A stretch of DNA of 8,215 nucleotides, taken from positions 1 to 8,215 of the forward strand of contig DATJNS010000224.1 in assembly GCA_035507915.1 (NCBI GenBank). Reading direction: 5' to 3'. The stretch's first letter is position 1. Each line of letters begins with the position of its first letter. The notes under the pieces were generated by a model. That model was given only the letters and a program-made list of their open reading frames with translations, was not told where the DNA came from and made no database searches. This DNA comes from JACQAI01 sp035507915. Its GTDB lineage: Bacteria > Pseudomonadota > Alphaproteobacteria > Elsterales > Elsteraceae. Both the position numbers and the translations under genes were made by a program. Shown in pieces: positions 1 through 5,400 of the stretch.

Positions 1-959
1 AGCGTGCGGGAGAGCGGCGGATTCTGGACGATCGGGATGAAGTTCTCGCGCGCCTTCTCGATGATGCGGAAGGCGACGAGCTCGACGCCCTTGGCGACCA
101 GGACGGGCGCGTTCATCCCCTGGTCGTACTTGAGCGCGCAGTCGTAGTGGGTCGGGTTGGTGACCACCACGGTCGCCGTCGGCACCGCCTGCATCATGCG
201 CTGCCTGGCGCGCTGCGTGCGGATGCGCTTCAAGGCGGACTTGATGACCGGGTCGCCTTCCATCTGCTTGAATTCGTCCTTGACCTCCTGCTTGGTCATC
301 CGCATCGACTTCATGAATTCATAGCGCTGGTAGACGTAGTCGGCGGCGGCCAGCGCCATCAGGATCAGGATCACGCCGGTCACCAGCTTGACGACCAGGC
401 CGAGCATCGTCGGCATCAGCACGCTGACGTCGGACGTGATCAGCTGGCCGATCCAGCCGAGCGCCGGGATCAGCAGGATCGCCGCCAACGTGCCGACGAT
501 GGCCATCTTCATCAGGCCCTTGACGAGCTCGACCACGTTGCGCAGCGAGAACAGGCGCTTCAGCCCGGCCATCGGGTTGATGCGGTCGAGCCGGGGCGCG
601 AGGTTGAAGGTCGTCCACAGCCAGCCGTGCTGCAGCAGCCCGGGTGCGAACGCCGCGGCGCACAGCAGGAGGAGCGGCATCAACACGGTGACGGCGATCC
701 GGCTGCTCATGTCGACGATCATCGTGTGGAACTCCGCATCGTCCAGATGGATCTGATGCGGCATCTCGATGAAGCGCCGGAGCTCGCCGACGAGGTCGCG
801 CGTCATCAACGGCGCGATCATCATGATGACGACCAGCGCCGCCGACAGCATGATGAGGCTGTTGACCTCGCGCGACTGCGCGACCTGACCCTTGCTGCGC
901 GCGTCCTCGAGGCGCCGGCCGGTCGGTTCTTCCGTCTTGCTGTCGCGATCGTCGGACAT
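1..959 (-). CDS. flhB: Flagellar export switch protein FlhB (3' end cut by window edge)
   Basis: FlhB is the inner-membrane component of the flagellar type III export apparatus that switches substrate specificity from rod/hook to filament proteins after autocleavage. I translated the minus strand from ATG at 959-957 and obtained 319 codons with no stop before the window edge. The cytoplasmic N-terminus (MSDDRDSKTEEPTGRRLEDA) is typical of the family. Four hydrophobic segments follow at about residues 33-52, 86-105, 150-172 and 185-207, then a charged linker. The autocleavage motif NPTH lies at residues 268-271, almost the same position as in Salmonella FlhB (N269). The C-terminal domain continues to NPPLSRT, so I infer that about 40 residues are missing off the left edge. 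A GAGGG sequence sits just upstream of the ATG. The 86 bp between this gene and fliR hold only a short inverted repeat near 1028-1039. It is the last visible gene of the minus-strand operon. Confidence 0.96.
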   Translation of the reverse strand, partial: MSDDRDSKTEEPTGRRLEDARSKGQVAQSREVNSLIMLSAALVVIMMIAPLMTRDLVGELRRFIEMPHQIHLDDAEFHTMIVDMSSRIAVTVLMPLLLLCAAAFAPGLLQHGWLWTTFNLAPRLDRINPMAGLKRLFSLRNVVELVKGLMKMAIVGTLAAILLIPALGWIGQLITSDVSVLMPTMLGLVVKLVTGVILILMALAAADYVYQRYEFMKSMRMTKQEVKDEFKQMEGDPVIKSALKRIRTQRARQRMMQAVPTATVVVTNPTHYDCALKYDQGMNAPVLVAKGVELVAFRIIEKARENFIPIVQNPPLSRT

Positions 960-1045
960 CTCTTACCCTCGCGCGCCTTCGACGGCGCTCGCGGCATGCA
1001 TCTGGCGCGGGTTTGCGGCCGCCCGCACGGCTGAAGCCGCCTCGC

Positions 1046-1810
1046 TCACGGCGGCGCCAGGAAGCCGCGGATCACGTCGGCGAAATTCTCGAGAAACCAC
1101 ATCATCAGAGTCGAGAAGGTCAGGCTCAGCAGCAGGAAGCCGAGGCCGATCTGCAGCGGCAGCGCCACGAAGAAGATCTGCAGCTGCGGCATCAGACGGG
1201 TGATCAGCGCGAGCGCGATGTAGGTCACCAGCGAGAGCACGAGGAACGGCGCGGACAGCTGCATCGCGATCGCGAAGCTGCGCGCGACCAGGCGGCTGAT
1301 CATCTCGCTGAAGTCGCCGATCGGCGGCAACGCGCCCGGCACGAACAGCGTGTAGCTGTCGACCGTCGCGCGCAGCAGCAGGTGCAGCATGTCGGTCTCG
1401 AATATCAGCACGAGCCCGACCACCGAGATCAGCACGCTGACCAGCGAGCCCTGGTCGGAGAGCAGCGGATTGAAGACCTGCGCCGAGGCGAGCCCGGTCT
1501 GGAACGCGATCAGCGTGCCGGCGGTCTCGAGCGAGGACAGCGCCAAGCGGGCGACCGTGCCGATGAACAGCCCGATGCCGATCTCGCCGCCCAGCAGCAG
1601 GAACAGACTCGACACCGATGCCGGCAGCGCCGGCAGGCGCGGCGCCACCACCGGCGCCACGACGATGGCGATCGCGCCCGCGAGCAAGAGGCGGACGCGC
1701 GGCGACACGTAGTTCTCGCCGATCCCCGGCATCAGGATGAGGGCCGATCCGATGCGCGCGAAGATGAGCATCAGGGCGAACACCTCCGCGGTCATCAGCC
1801 GCTCGAGCAT
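1046..1810 (-). CDS. fliR: Flagellar export gate protein FliR
   Basis: FliR is a polytopic inner-membrane protein that joins FliP and FliQ in the helical export gate at the centre of the basal body. The 254-residue product matches the usual family length (about 255-265). It starts MLERLMTAEVFALMLIFARI and has several long hydrophobic stretches, including residues about 10-30, 40-60, 68-90 and 125-150 and two near the C-terminus. The motif LMPQLQIFFVALPLQIGLGF near residues 205-225 is characteristic of FliR. The ATG at 1810 lies 6 bp after the fliQ stop and is preceded by a strong GGGGTGA that overlaps that stop, which supports this start and suggests translational coupling with fliQ. flhB follows 86 bp downstream. 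No broken or missing segment was seen. Confidence 0.97.
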   Translation of the reverse strand: MLERLMTAEVFALMLIFARIGSALILMPGIGENYVSPRVRLLLAGAIAIVVAPVVAPRLPALPASVSSLFLLLGGEIGIGLFIGTVARLALSSLETAGTLIAFQTGLASAQVFNPLLSDQGSLVSVLISVVGLVLIFETDMLHLLLRATVDSYTLFVPGALPPIGDFSEMISRLVARSFAIAMQLSAPFLVLSLVTYIALALITRLMPQLQIFFVALPLQIGLGFLLLSLTFSTLMMWFLENFADVIRGFLAPP

Positions 1811-1816
1811 GCGCGC

Positions 1817-1823
1817 TCACCCC
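1817..1823 (-). promoter_or_regulatory. fliR ribosome-binding site overlapping the fliQ stop
   Basis: On the minus strand, GGGGTGA (1823 to 1817) contains the fliQ TGA stop and lies 6 nt before the fliR ATG. This arrangement is typical of coupled translation and fixes the fliR start. Confidence 0.7.
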
Positions 1824-2083
1824 AACGCGATGATGCGGTCCATCAACCGTTCGGTGAAGTGGCTCAGCGATTGCAGCATGAAGGGCAGCAGCACCAGGAG
1901 CGACACGAACAGGATCACGATCTTGGGCACGAACGTGAGCGTCATCTCCTGGACCTGAGTGACCACCTGGAACACCGAGACCAGCAGGCCGACCGCGAGG
2001 CTGATCAGCATCAAGGGGCCGGAGACCTGCAGCAGCACCAGGATCGCCTCGCGGGCGATCTCGATGGTATCGGCCTCGTTCAC
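1817..2083 (-). CDS. fliQ: Flagellar export gate protein FliQ
   Basis: FliQ is a small two-helix membrane protein present in several copies in the FliPQR export gate. The 88-residue product has the standard family length. A first hydrophobic helix lies at about residues 13-38 (LVLLQVSGPLMLISLAVGLL) and a second at about 50-75, separated by the conserved segment VFQVVTQVQEMTLTFVPKI, which is a clear FliQ signature. The start codon is GTG (2083-2081), not ATG. A GAGGGGG sequence at about 2093-2099 on the plus-strand numbering is well spaced and supports it. The gene lies 24 bp after fliE and 6 bp before fliR, inside the minus-strand operon. Confidence 0.97.
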   Translation of the reverse strand: MNEADTIEIAREAILVLLQVSGPLMLISLAVGLLVSVFQVVTQVQEMTLTFVPKIVILFVSLLVLLPFMLQSLSHFTERLMDRIIALG

Positions 2084-2107
2084 GCGCCGCGCCCCCTCGA
2101 CCCTCGA

Positions 2108-2416
2108 TCAGATCGGCATCTTCAGGATGTCGAGATACGCCGACACGACGCGGTCGCGCACCGCCACCACCGTCTGCAGCGTGACCTCGGCGTTCGACAC
2201 CGCGGTCACCACGTCGGCGAGGTCGGCCTTGCCGCTCATCGCCTGGATGCTCGCCTTCTCGCCGGCCTGCAGCGACTGCATGGCCTGGTCGCTGGCGTTC
2301 TCCACCAGGTTGGCGAAGCTCTGGCCGGTCGGCGGCTTGAGCTCCCCGCTCGGCACGGCCGCGCGCGCGGTGTTGCTGTAGGCCGCGATGGCATTGGCCG
2401 GATTGATCGGCGGCAT
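2108..2416 (-). CDS. fliE: Flagellar hook-basal body protein FliE
   Basis: FliE is exported early and forms the junction between the MS ring/export gate and the proximal rod. The 102-residue product matches family length (about 100-115). The N-terminal third is low-complexity and Ala/Pro-rich. The conserved C-terminal half contains SFANLVENA, then DLADVVTAVSNAEVTLQTVV, and ends VRDRVVSAYLDILKMPI, closely matching the family ending (VRNKVV-AY-EIM-M). No signal peptide is seen, as expected for a type III export substrate. The ATG at 2416 is preceded by GGAGA. It follows flgC after 59 bp and precedes fliQ by 24 bp. Its position next to the rod genes and gate genes fits assembly order. Confidence 0.96.
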   Translation of the reverse strand: MPPINPANAIAAYSNTARAAVPSGELKPPTGQSFANLVENASDQAMQSLQAGEKASIQAMSGKADLADVVTAVSNAEVTLQTVVAVRDRVVSAYLDILKMPI

Positions 2417-2475
2417 GGCTCAGGTCTCCAACGACAAAGGTTGCACGAAGGCGGGCCGCACGCCGGCCGCCGACA

Positions 2476-2886
2476 TCAGGTGTTGAGGACCGAGATCACC
2501 TGCTTGACCATGGCAGTCGTGGTCTCGATCACGCTGAGATTGGCGTCGTAGCTGCGCTGGGCCTCGCGCATGTCGGCCATCTCGATGATCGGATTGACGT
2601 TGGGCAGCATGACGTAGCCGTCGGCGTTGGCCGCCGGATTCGACGGATCGTACTTCAGCTCGAAGTCGCTGCGGTCCGGTCCGATCGACCTCACCTTGAC
2701 GACCTGGGCGTCGAGCGTGCGATCCAGCACGTTGCCGAAGCTGATCACCTTGCGGCGATAGGGCTCGCCGCCCGGCGTCTGGGAGGTCGAGTTCGCGTTC
2801 GCCAGGTTCTCCGAGATGACGCGCAGGCGCGAGCCCTGTGCCTTCATGCCGGACGCTGCAACCGCGTAGACGTCGCTCAGATCCAC
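2476..2886 (-). CDS. flgC: Flagellar proximal rod protein FlgC
   Basis: FlgC is one of the proximal rod proteins that polymerise on FliE inside the periplasm after type III export. The product is 136 residues, normal for the family. The rod/hook N-terminal motif is at residues about 25-34 (SENLANANST), preceded by VAASGMKAQGSRLRVI. The C-terminus has the family pattern of a conserved MADMREAQRSYDANLSVIE helix near residues 104-122, ending VKQVISVLNT. The start is GTG (2886-2884), with GGAG about 9 nt upstream. The next gene upstream is flgB (52 bp gap), the usual flgBC pairing. Confidence 0.97.
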   Translation of the reverse strand: MDLSDVYAVAASGMKAQGSRLRVISENLANANSTSQTPGGEPYRRKVISFGNVLDRTLDAQVVKVRSIGPDRSDFELKYDPSNPAANADGYVMLPNVNPIIEMADMREAQRSYDANLSVIETTTAMVKQVISVLNT

Positions 2887-2938
2887 GGCTCGTCACTCCA
2901 CGCTTGCCAAGATTGCCACGATTGACCGACGGCGACGC

Positions 2939-3334
2939 TCACTTCGCCGCCATCTTGAACATCTCCAGATACTTGCGATAGATCGCCGTCGTCGCGGCGA
3001 AGTCGCCGGTGTTCTGCGACAGCTTCTGCGCCTGCTCCTCGAGCACGACGCCGTTCTTGTCGAGCGAGGTCTCGTAGGGGCGCTTGTCCTTCAGCACCTC
3101 GTAGGGCTCGGACGGCGTTACCGGCGGCAGATGGTCCGCCTGGGTCATCACCGGGACGACTTGATGCAGCTCGCGCTGGACCTGGTCCTTGAAGTTGAGC
3201 GGCTTGAGGTCGCGCGCCTGATAGTTCGGCGTGTCGGCGTTGGCGATGTTCTGCGACAGGACCTTCTGGCGCTCTCCCATATAGGATATGCGCTCGGCGA
3301 TCATCCGAAACAGGGTCTGTTTGGATAGATCCAT
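2939..3334 (-). CDS. flgB: Flagellar proximal rod protein FlgB
   Basis: FlgB is the innermost of the proximal rod proteins. With the ATG at 3334 the product is 131 residues, which fits the family (about 130-138). The rod-protein motif NIANADTPNYQARDLKPLNF begins near residue 29. The C-terminus contains LSQNTGDFAATTAIYRKYLEMFKMAAK, the helical end shared with other rod proteins. A GTG at 3364 would add ten residues (VRAERDGGGT), but these lack family similarity, while GGGGG lies directly before the ATG, so I chose 3334. It is the first gene of the minus-strand operon, and its upstream region is shared with the divergent operon starting at 3517. Confidence 0.96.
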   Translation of the reverse strand: MDLSKQTLFRMIAERISYMGERQKVLSQNIANADTPNYQARDLKPLNFKDQVQRELHQVVPVMTQADHLPPVTPSEPYEVLKDKRPYETSLDKNGVVLEEQAQKLSQNTGDFAATTAIYRKYLEMFKMAAK

Positions 3335-3338
3335 CGTG

Positions 3339-3343
3339 CCCCC
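3339..3343 (-). promoter_or_regulatory. flgB ribosome-binding site
   Basis: GGGGG on the minus strand, within GGCGGGGGCACG, ends 4 nt before the ATG at 3334. It decides between that ATG and the in-frame GTG at 3364. Confidence 0.5.
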
Positions 3344-3410
3344 GCCATCCCGCTCGGCGCGCACGCAAGCTAGCCGCGTTGCCGCCGTCAGGCACTATCG
3401 GAAAACGGCG

Positions 3411-3426
3411 TTAACAGGACGTAAAC
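3411..3426. promoter_or_regulatory. Candidate CtrA box 1
   Basis: TTAACAGGACGTAAAC fits the CtrA consensus TTAA-N7-TTAAC at 8 of 9 fixed positions. The reverse complement (TTTA-N7-TTAAC) also fits at 8 of 9. CtrA is the response regulator that controls flagellar genes in many alphaproteobacteria. The assignment is by motif only. Confidence 0.5.
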
Positions 3427-3445
3427 ACCCGGCACCAAGCTCACA

Positions 3446-3461
3446 TTTAGAGTTCGTTAAG
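3446..3461. promoter_or_regulatory. Candidate CtrA box 2
   Basis: TTTAGAGTTCGTTAAG fits TTAA-N7-TTAAC at 7 of 9 fixed positions, with both half-sites in the right spacing. It starts 35 bp after the start of box 1, about three to three and a half helical turns away. It is weaker than box 1 and is called mainly because of the pairing and the location. Confidence 0.4.
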
Positions 3462-3502
3462 CTTGACTCCCCAGACTTCCGGCAAAAGCGTCAAAAGCCG
3501 CC

Positions 3503-3508
3503 GGGTGA
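3503..3508 (+). promoter_or_regulatory. Ribosome-binding site supporting the GTG start at 3517
   Basis: GGGTGA ends 8 nt before the GTG at 3517. The alternative in-frame starts, TTG at 3463 and GTG at 3505, have no comparable site, so this decides the start of the FlhB-like gene. Confidence 0.45.
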
Positions 3509-3516
3509 CGCCTGCC

Positions 3517-3825
3517 GTGTCCGACCAACCCGACCGTGGCCCGCCGCCCGAGCGTCCGACCGCAATCGCGGTCGCCCTCAAGCACGAGCCCGGCGACCTC
3601 CCGAAGGTGATCGCGAGCGGCCGCGGCGCGCTGGCCGAGAAGATCCTCGAGATCGCCTTCCAGGCCGGCATCAAGGTGCGTGAGGACGCCGACTTGGCCC
3701 AATTGCTCGCTGCCGTCGAATCCAACTGTCCGATTCCGATCGCCTGCTTCGAGGCGGTCGCGGAGATCCTCAACTATCTCTACGCCGCCAACGCGGCGGC
3801 TGCCGGCGGTGCGCCCGCGCGATGA
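3517..3825 (+). CDS. Stand-alone FlhB C-terminal-domain-like protein (FhlB/EscU-YscU switch family)
   Basis: The product (102 residues from GTG 3517; 120 if the TTG at 3463 is used) resembles only the cytoplasmic C-terminal domain of FlhB, without the membrane part. After a Pro-rich start (SDQPDRGPPPERP), residues about 14-50 read PTAIAVALKHEPGDLPKVIA, then GALAEKILEIAFQAGIKV. This aligns with FlhB PTHYDCALKYDQGMNAPVLVAKGVELVAFRIIEKA. The rest (DLAQLLAAVESNCPIPIACFEAVAEILNYLY) matches the usual end of FlhB-type domains. The position of the NPTH cleavage motif is RPTA here, so Asn and His are absent and autocleavage is not expected. Stand-alone homologs (FhlB) are known, and one can partly replace the FlhB C-domain in Salmonella. 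Here it heads the operon with fliO-fliP, divergent from the flgB-flhB operon, so a role in export is likely but inferred. The stop overlaps the next start (ATGA). Confidence 0.85.
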   Translation: MSDQPDRGPPPERPTAIAVALKHEPGDLPKVIASGRGALAEKILEIAFQAGIKVREDADLAQLLAAVESNCPIPIACFEAVAEILNYLYAANAAAAGGAPAR

Positions 3826-4193
3826 GCGCGCCCGAGACCAAGGTGCCGGCGGCGCCGGCCGCGCTGAGCCCGACCGCGACCGCGGCCGAGATCGCGGCCG
3901 AGCTCGAGCGGGTCGCCCGCGAGATCGAGCTCGCCCACAGCCTGGCCGGCCAGGGCGAGATGCTCGATCTCAGCGGCATCGACGCGCGCGTCGCGGTGGC
4001 ATGCCGGGCCGCCCAGGCGCTGCCGTCGTCCGAGGCGCGCGCACTGGTCGACCAGCTGGGGCAATTGGTCGCGCAGCTTGACCGCCTCGCCGCCGAGCTG
4101 GTGCACCAGTTCGGCAACCTGCCCAAGGAGGCCGAGGTCCTGCCGCAGGCCGCCGCCGAGGCCTATGGCAAGAGCCCCGGCGGCCAAGGTTGA
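3822..4193 (+). CDS. Uncharacterised helical protein coupled to the FlhB-like gene
   Basis: I do not recognise a named family for this 123-residue protein. It has an Ala/Pro-rich N-terminus (about residues 1-20), then mostly amphipathic helix: EIAAELERVAREIELAHSLA (about 23-42), a stretch around DLSGIDARVAVACRAAQALP, and a heptad-like helix EARALVDQLGQLVAQLDRLA (about 71-90). It is soluble in appearance, with no signal peptide or membrane segment and one Cys. Its ATG overlaps the stop of the preceding gene (ATGA), so translation of the two is probably coupled, and fliO follows after 25 bp. GC-rich codon use matches its neighbours, supporting a real gene. The size, helical make-up and context would suit an export chaperone or adaptor (FliT/FlgN-like size), but no diagnostic motif supports this and it remains a guess. 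Confidence 0.8.
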   Translation: MSAPETKVPAAPAALSPTATAAEIAAELERVAREIELAHSLAGQGEMLDLSGIDARVAVACRAAQALPSSEARALVDQLGQLVAQLDRLAAELVHQFGNLPKEAEVLPQAAAEAYGKSPGGQG

Positions 4194-4218
4194 CGCGGCC
4201 GGATGAAGATCAGACCGC

Positions 4219-4548
4219 GTGGACCTGACCTCCTACCTCAAGTTCGTCGTGGCGCTGCTGTTCGTGCTCGCCCTGATCGGCGTGCTGGCGATGCTGGCGC
4301 GCCGGCTCGGCCTGGCGCCGCGCGTCATCCGGAGCCGCGGCCGGCGCCGTCTGGCGATCGTCGAAGTGCTGGCGATCGATGCCCGGCGGCGCCTCATCCT
4401 GGTGCGCCGCGACGACGTGGAGCATCTCGTGCTCCTGGGCACGACCCACGATTCGGTGATCGAGACCGCCATCGCGCCGCCGGCCGGCGCGACGGCCGAA
4501 CCGGGAGCCGCACCCGAGGCGACAACCCCATACGGTGAGACCCGGTGA
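4219..4548 (+). CDS. fliO: Flagellar biosynthesis protein FliO
   Basis: FliO is a small membrane protein that helps assemble the FliP ring of the export gate. The 109-residue product has one N-terminal membrane helix (about residues 8-28, LKFVVALLFVLALIGVLAML). A basic cytoplasmic domain follows with RRLAIVEVLAIDARRRLILVRRDDVEHLVLLGTTHDSVIE, the typical FliO/MopB pattern, and then a Pro/Ala-rich tail. Sequence conservation in FliO is low, so the identification also rests on its position directly before fliP. The start is GTG at 4219, with only a weak GAAGA-type site. An ATG at 4203 is in another frame and is not used. The 3' end lies just before, or overlaps, the fliP start. Confidence 0.9.
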   Translation: MDLTSYLKFVVALLFVLALIGVLAMLARRLGLAPRVIRSRGRRRLAIVEVLAIDARRRLILVRRDDVEHLVLLGTTHDSVIETAIAPPAGATAEPGAAPEATTPYGETR

Positions 4549-4552
4549 CCTG

Positions 4553-5314
4553 ATGCGGCCTTCCTCGATTTTCCCACGACTGCTGGGCGGCCTGGCCGCG
4601 ACCACGGCGCTCGCGCTGCTGGCCGCGCCGGCGTTCGCCCAGACCCTGAGCTTCGACATGGGCGACGGCGGCGGCAGCACGACCGCGCGCATCATCCAGC
4701 TGATCGCGCTGCTGACGGTGCTGAGCCTGGCGCCGTCGATCCTCGTGATGGTGACCTCGTTCACCCGCATCATCGTCGTGCTGTCGTTCCTGCGCACCGC
4801 GCTCGGCATCCAGAACGCTCCGCCCAGCTCGGTGATCGTCAGCCTCGCCCTGTTCCTGACCGCGTTCATCATGGCGCCGACCCTCGAAGTCGCGTTCGAC
4901 ACCGGCGTGAAACCGTTGATCAACGAGCAGATCAGCGAGGGCGAGGCGCTCAACCGAATCATCGTGCCGTTCCACAAGTTCATGATGGCGCACGTGCGCG
5001 ACCGCGACCTCAAGCTGTTCATCGACCTGTCGAAGTCGCCGATGCCCGACCGCGCGGAGGACACGCCGCTGCGCGCGCTGGTGCCGGCCTTCATGATCAG
5101 CGAGCTCAGGCGCGCCTTCGAGATCGGCTTCCTGGTCTTCATCCCCTTCCTGGTGATCGACATGGTGGTGGCGTCGGTCTTGCTCTCGATGGGCATGATG
5201 ATGCTGCCGCCCGCGGTCGTGTCGCTGCCCTTCAAGCTGATCTTCTTCGTGCTGGTCGACGGCTGGTTCCTGATCGCCGGCAGCCTGGTGCAGAGCTTCG
5301 GGCCGGGCGGCTGA
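4553..5314 (+). CDS. fliP: Flagellar export gate protein FliP
   Basis: FliP is the pentameric core membrane protein of the flagellar export gate. From the ATG at 4553 the product is 253 residues (Salmonella FliP is 245). It begins with a cleavable-type signal peptide, basic RPSSIFPR then a hydrophobic run, with AFA before Q30 as the likely cleavage site; FliP is known to carry one. Conserved blocks follow: PSILVMVTSFTRIIVVLSFL at about 61-80, RTALGIQNAPPSS at about 81-93, PAFMISELRRAFEIGFLVFI at about 178-197, and ASVLLSMGMMMLPP with VDGWFLIAGSLVQSF near the end. A GTG at 4535 would add six residues and overlap fliO by 14 bp. The ATG, with GGTGA 4 nt upstream overlapping the fliO stop, is preferred, but both are possible. 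It is the last gene of the plus-strand operon, and a hairpin follows its stop. Confidence 0.97.
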   Translation: MRPSSIFPRLLGGLAATTALALLAAPAFAQTLSFDMGDGGGSTTARIIQLIALLTVLSLAPSILVMVTSFTRIIVVLSFLRTALGIQNAPPSSVIVSLALFLTAFIMAPTLEVAFDTGVKPLINEQISEGEALNRIIVPFHKFMMAHVRDRDLKLFIDLSKSPMPDRAEDTPLRALVPAFMISELRRAFEIGFLVFIPFLVIDMVVASVLLSMGMMMLPPAVVSLPFKLIFFVLVDGWFLIAGSLVQSFGPGG

Positions 5315-5318
5315 GGCC

Positions 5319-5349
5319 GGCCGCGCGCGAGCCGAAGCTCCGCGCGGTC
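5319..5349. terminator. Strong GC hairpin after fliP
   Basis: CCGCGCG (5321-5327) pairs with CGCGCGG (5341-5347). The stem extends outward by G-U and G-C pairs and inward, past a single bulged C, by GAGC/GCTC closed by a CGAA tetraloop. It begins 5 nt after the fliP stop, between convergent genes. No T-run follows on either strand, so it is not a classical intrinsic terminator. It may act as an end-stabilising or bidirectional termination hairpin. Confidence 0.5.
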
Positions 5350-5359
5350 ACATCCGTCA

Positions 5360-5379
5360 CGTCACGCCGAAGGCTGACG
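5360..5379. terminator. Second, smaller hairpin between convergent genes
   Basis: CGTCA (5360-5364) pairs with TGACG (5375-5379). After one bulged C, GCC pairs with GGC around a GAA loop. It is the first hairpin met by transcripts leaving the minus-strand TPR-like gene, about 20 bp past its stop. There is no T-run. It is weaker than the 5319-5349 hairpin. Confidence 0.3.
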
Positions 5380-5400
5380 CGACGGGCGGCGCGATGATGC

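Larger units (their letters stand above)
3335..3516. promoter_or_regulatory. Divergent promoter region between flgB and the FlhB-like gene
   Basis: This 182-bp gap is the only place in the window where two operons diverge, so it should hold promoters for both. It contains a clearly AT-richer patch (about 3395-3465) within very GC-rich surroundings. Two CtrA-like boxes lie here (listed separately). I found no convincing sigma-54 (-24/-12) or sigma-28 element. A poor sigma-70-like pair (TTTACG, 17 bp, TCCGAT) is readable on the minus strand, with its -35 half inside the first CtrA-like box, but it is too degenerate to call. Confidence 0.6.

Noticed and set aside
147..1034. A 295-residue open frame on the plus strand opposite flhB
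   Set aside because: It is a His/Asp/Arg-rich antisense frame. The minus strand encodes FlhB with the NPTH motif.
1028..1039. Inverted repeat CGGCTGAAGCCG between fliR and flhB as a terminator
   Set aside because: The stem is only four to five pairs, there is no T-run, and flhB follows directly in the same operon.
1013..2551. A 512-residue open frame on the plus strand opposite fliR, fliQ and fliE
   Set aside because: Its composition is dominated by His, Gln, Arg and Asp, with no domain pattern, which is what the antisense of a GC-rich membrane-protein gene produces. The minus-strand genes are certain.
3370..3390. Possible sigma-54 -24/-12 element on the minus strand
   Set aside because: Only the GG and GC dinucleotides match at the correct spacing; the flanking consensus is absent.
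3463..3468. TTGACT as a -35 promoter element, or as the TTG start of the FlhB-like gene
   Set aside because: No -10 element occurs at suitable spacing, and the TTG has no ribosome-binding site. The GTG at 3517 is better placed.
4210..5235. A 341-residue open frame on the minus strand opposite fliO and fliP
   Set aside because: It is an antisense shadow of unmistakable fliO and fliP coding sequence. It is Ser/Met/Arg-rich with no recognisable motif.
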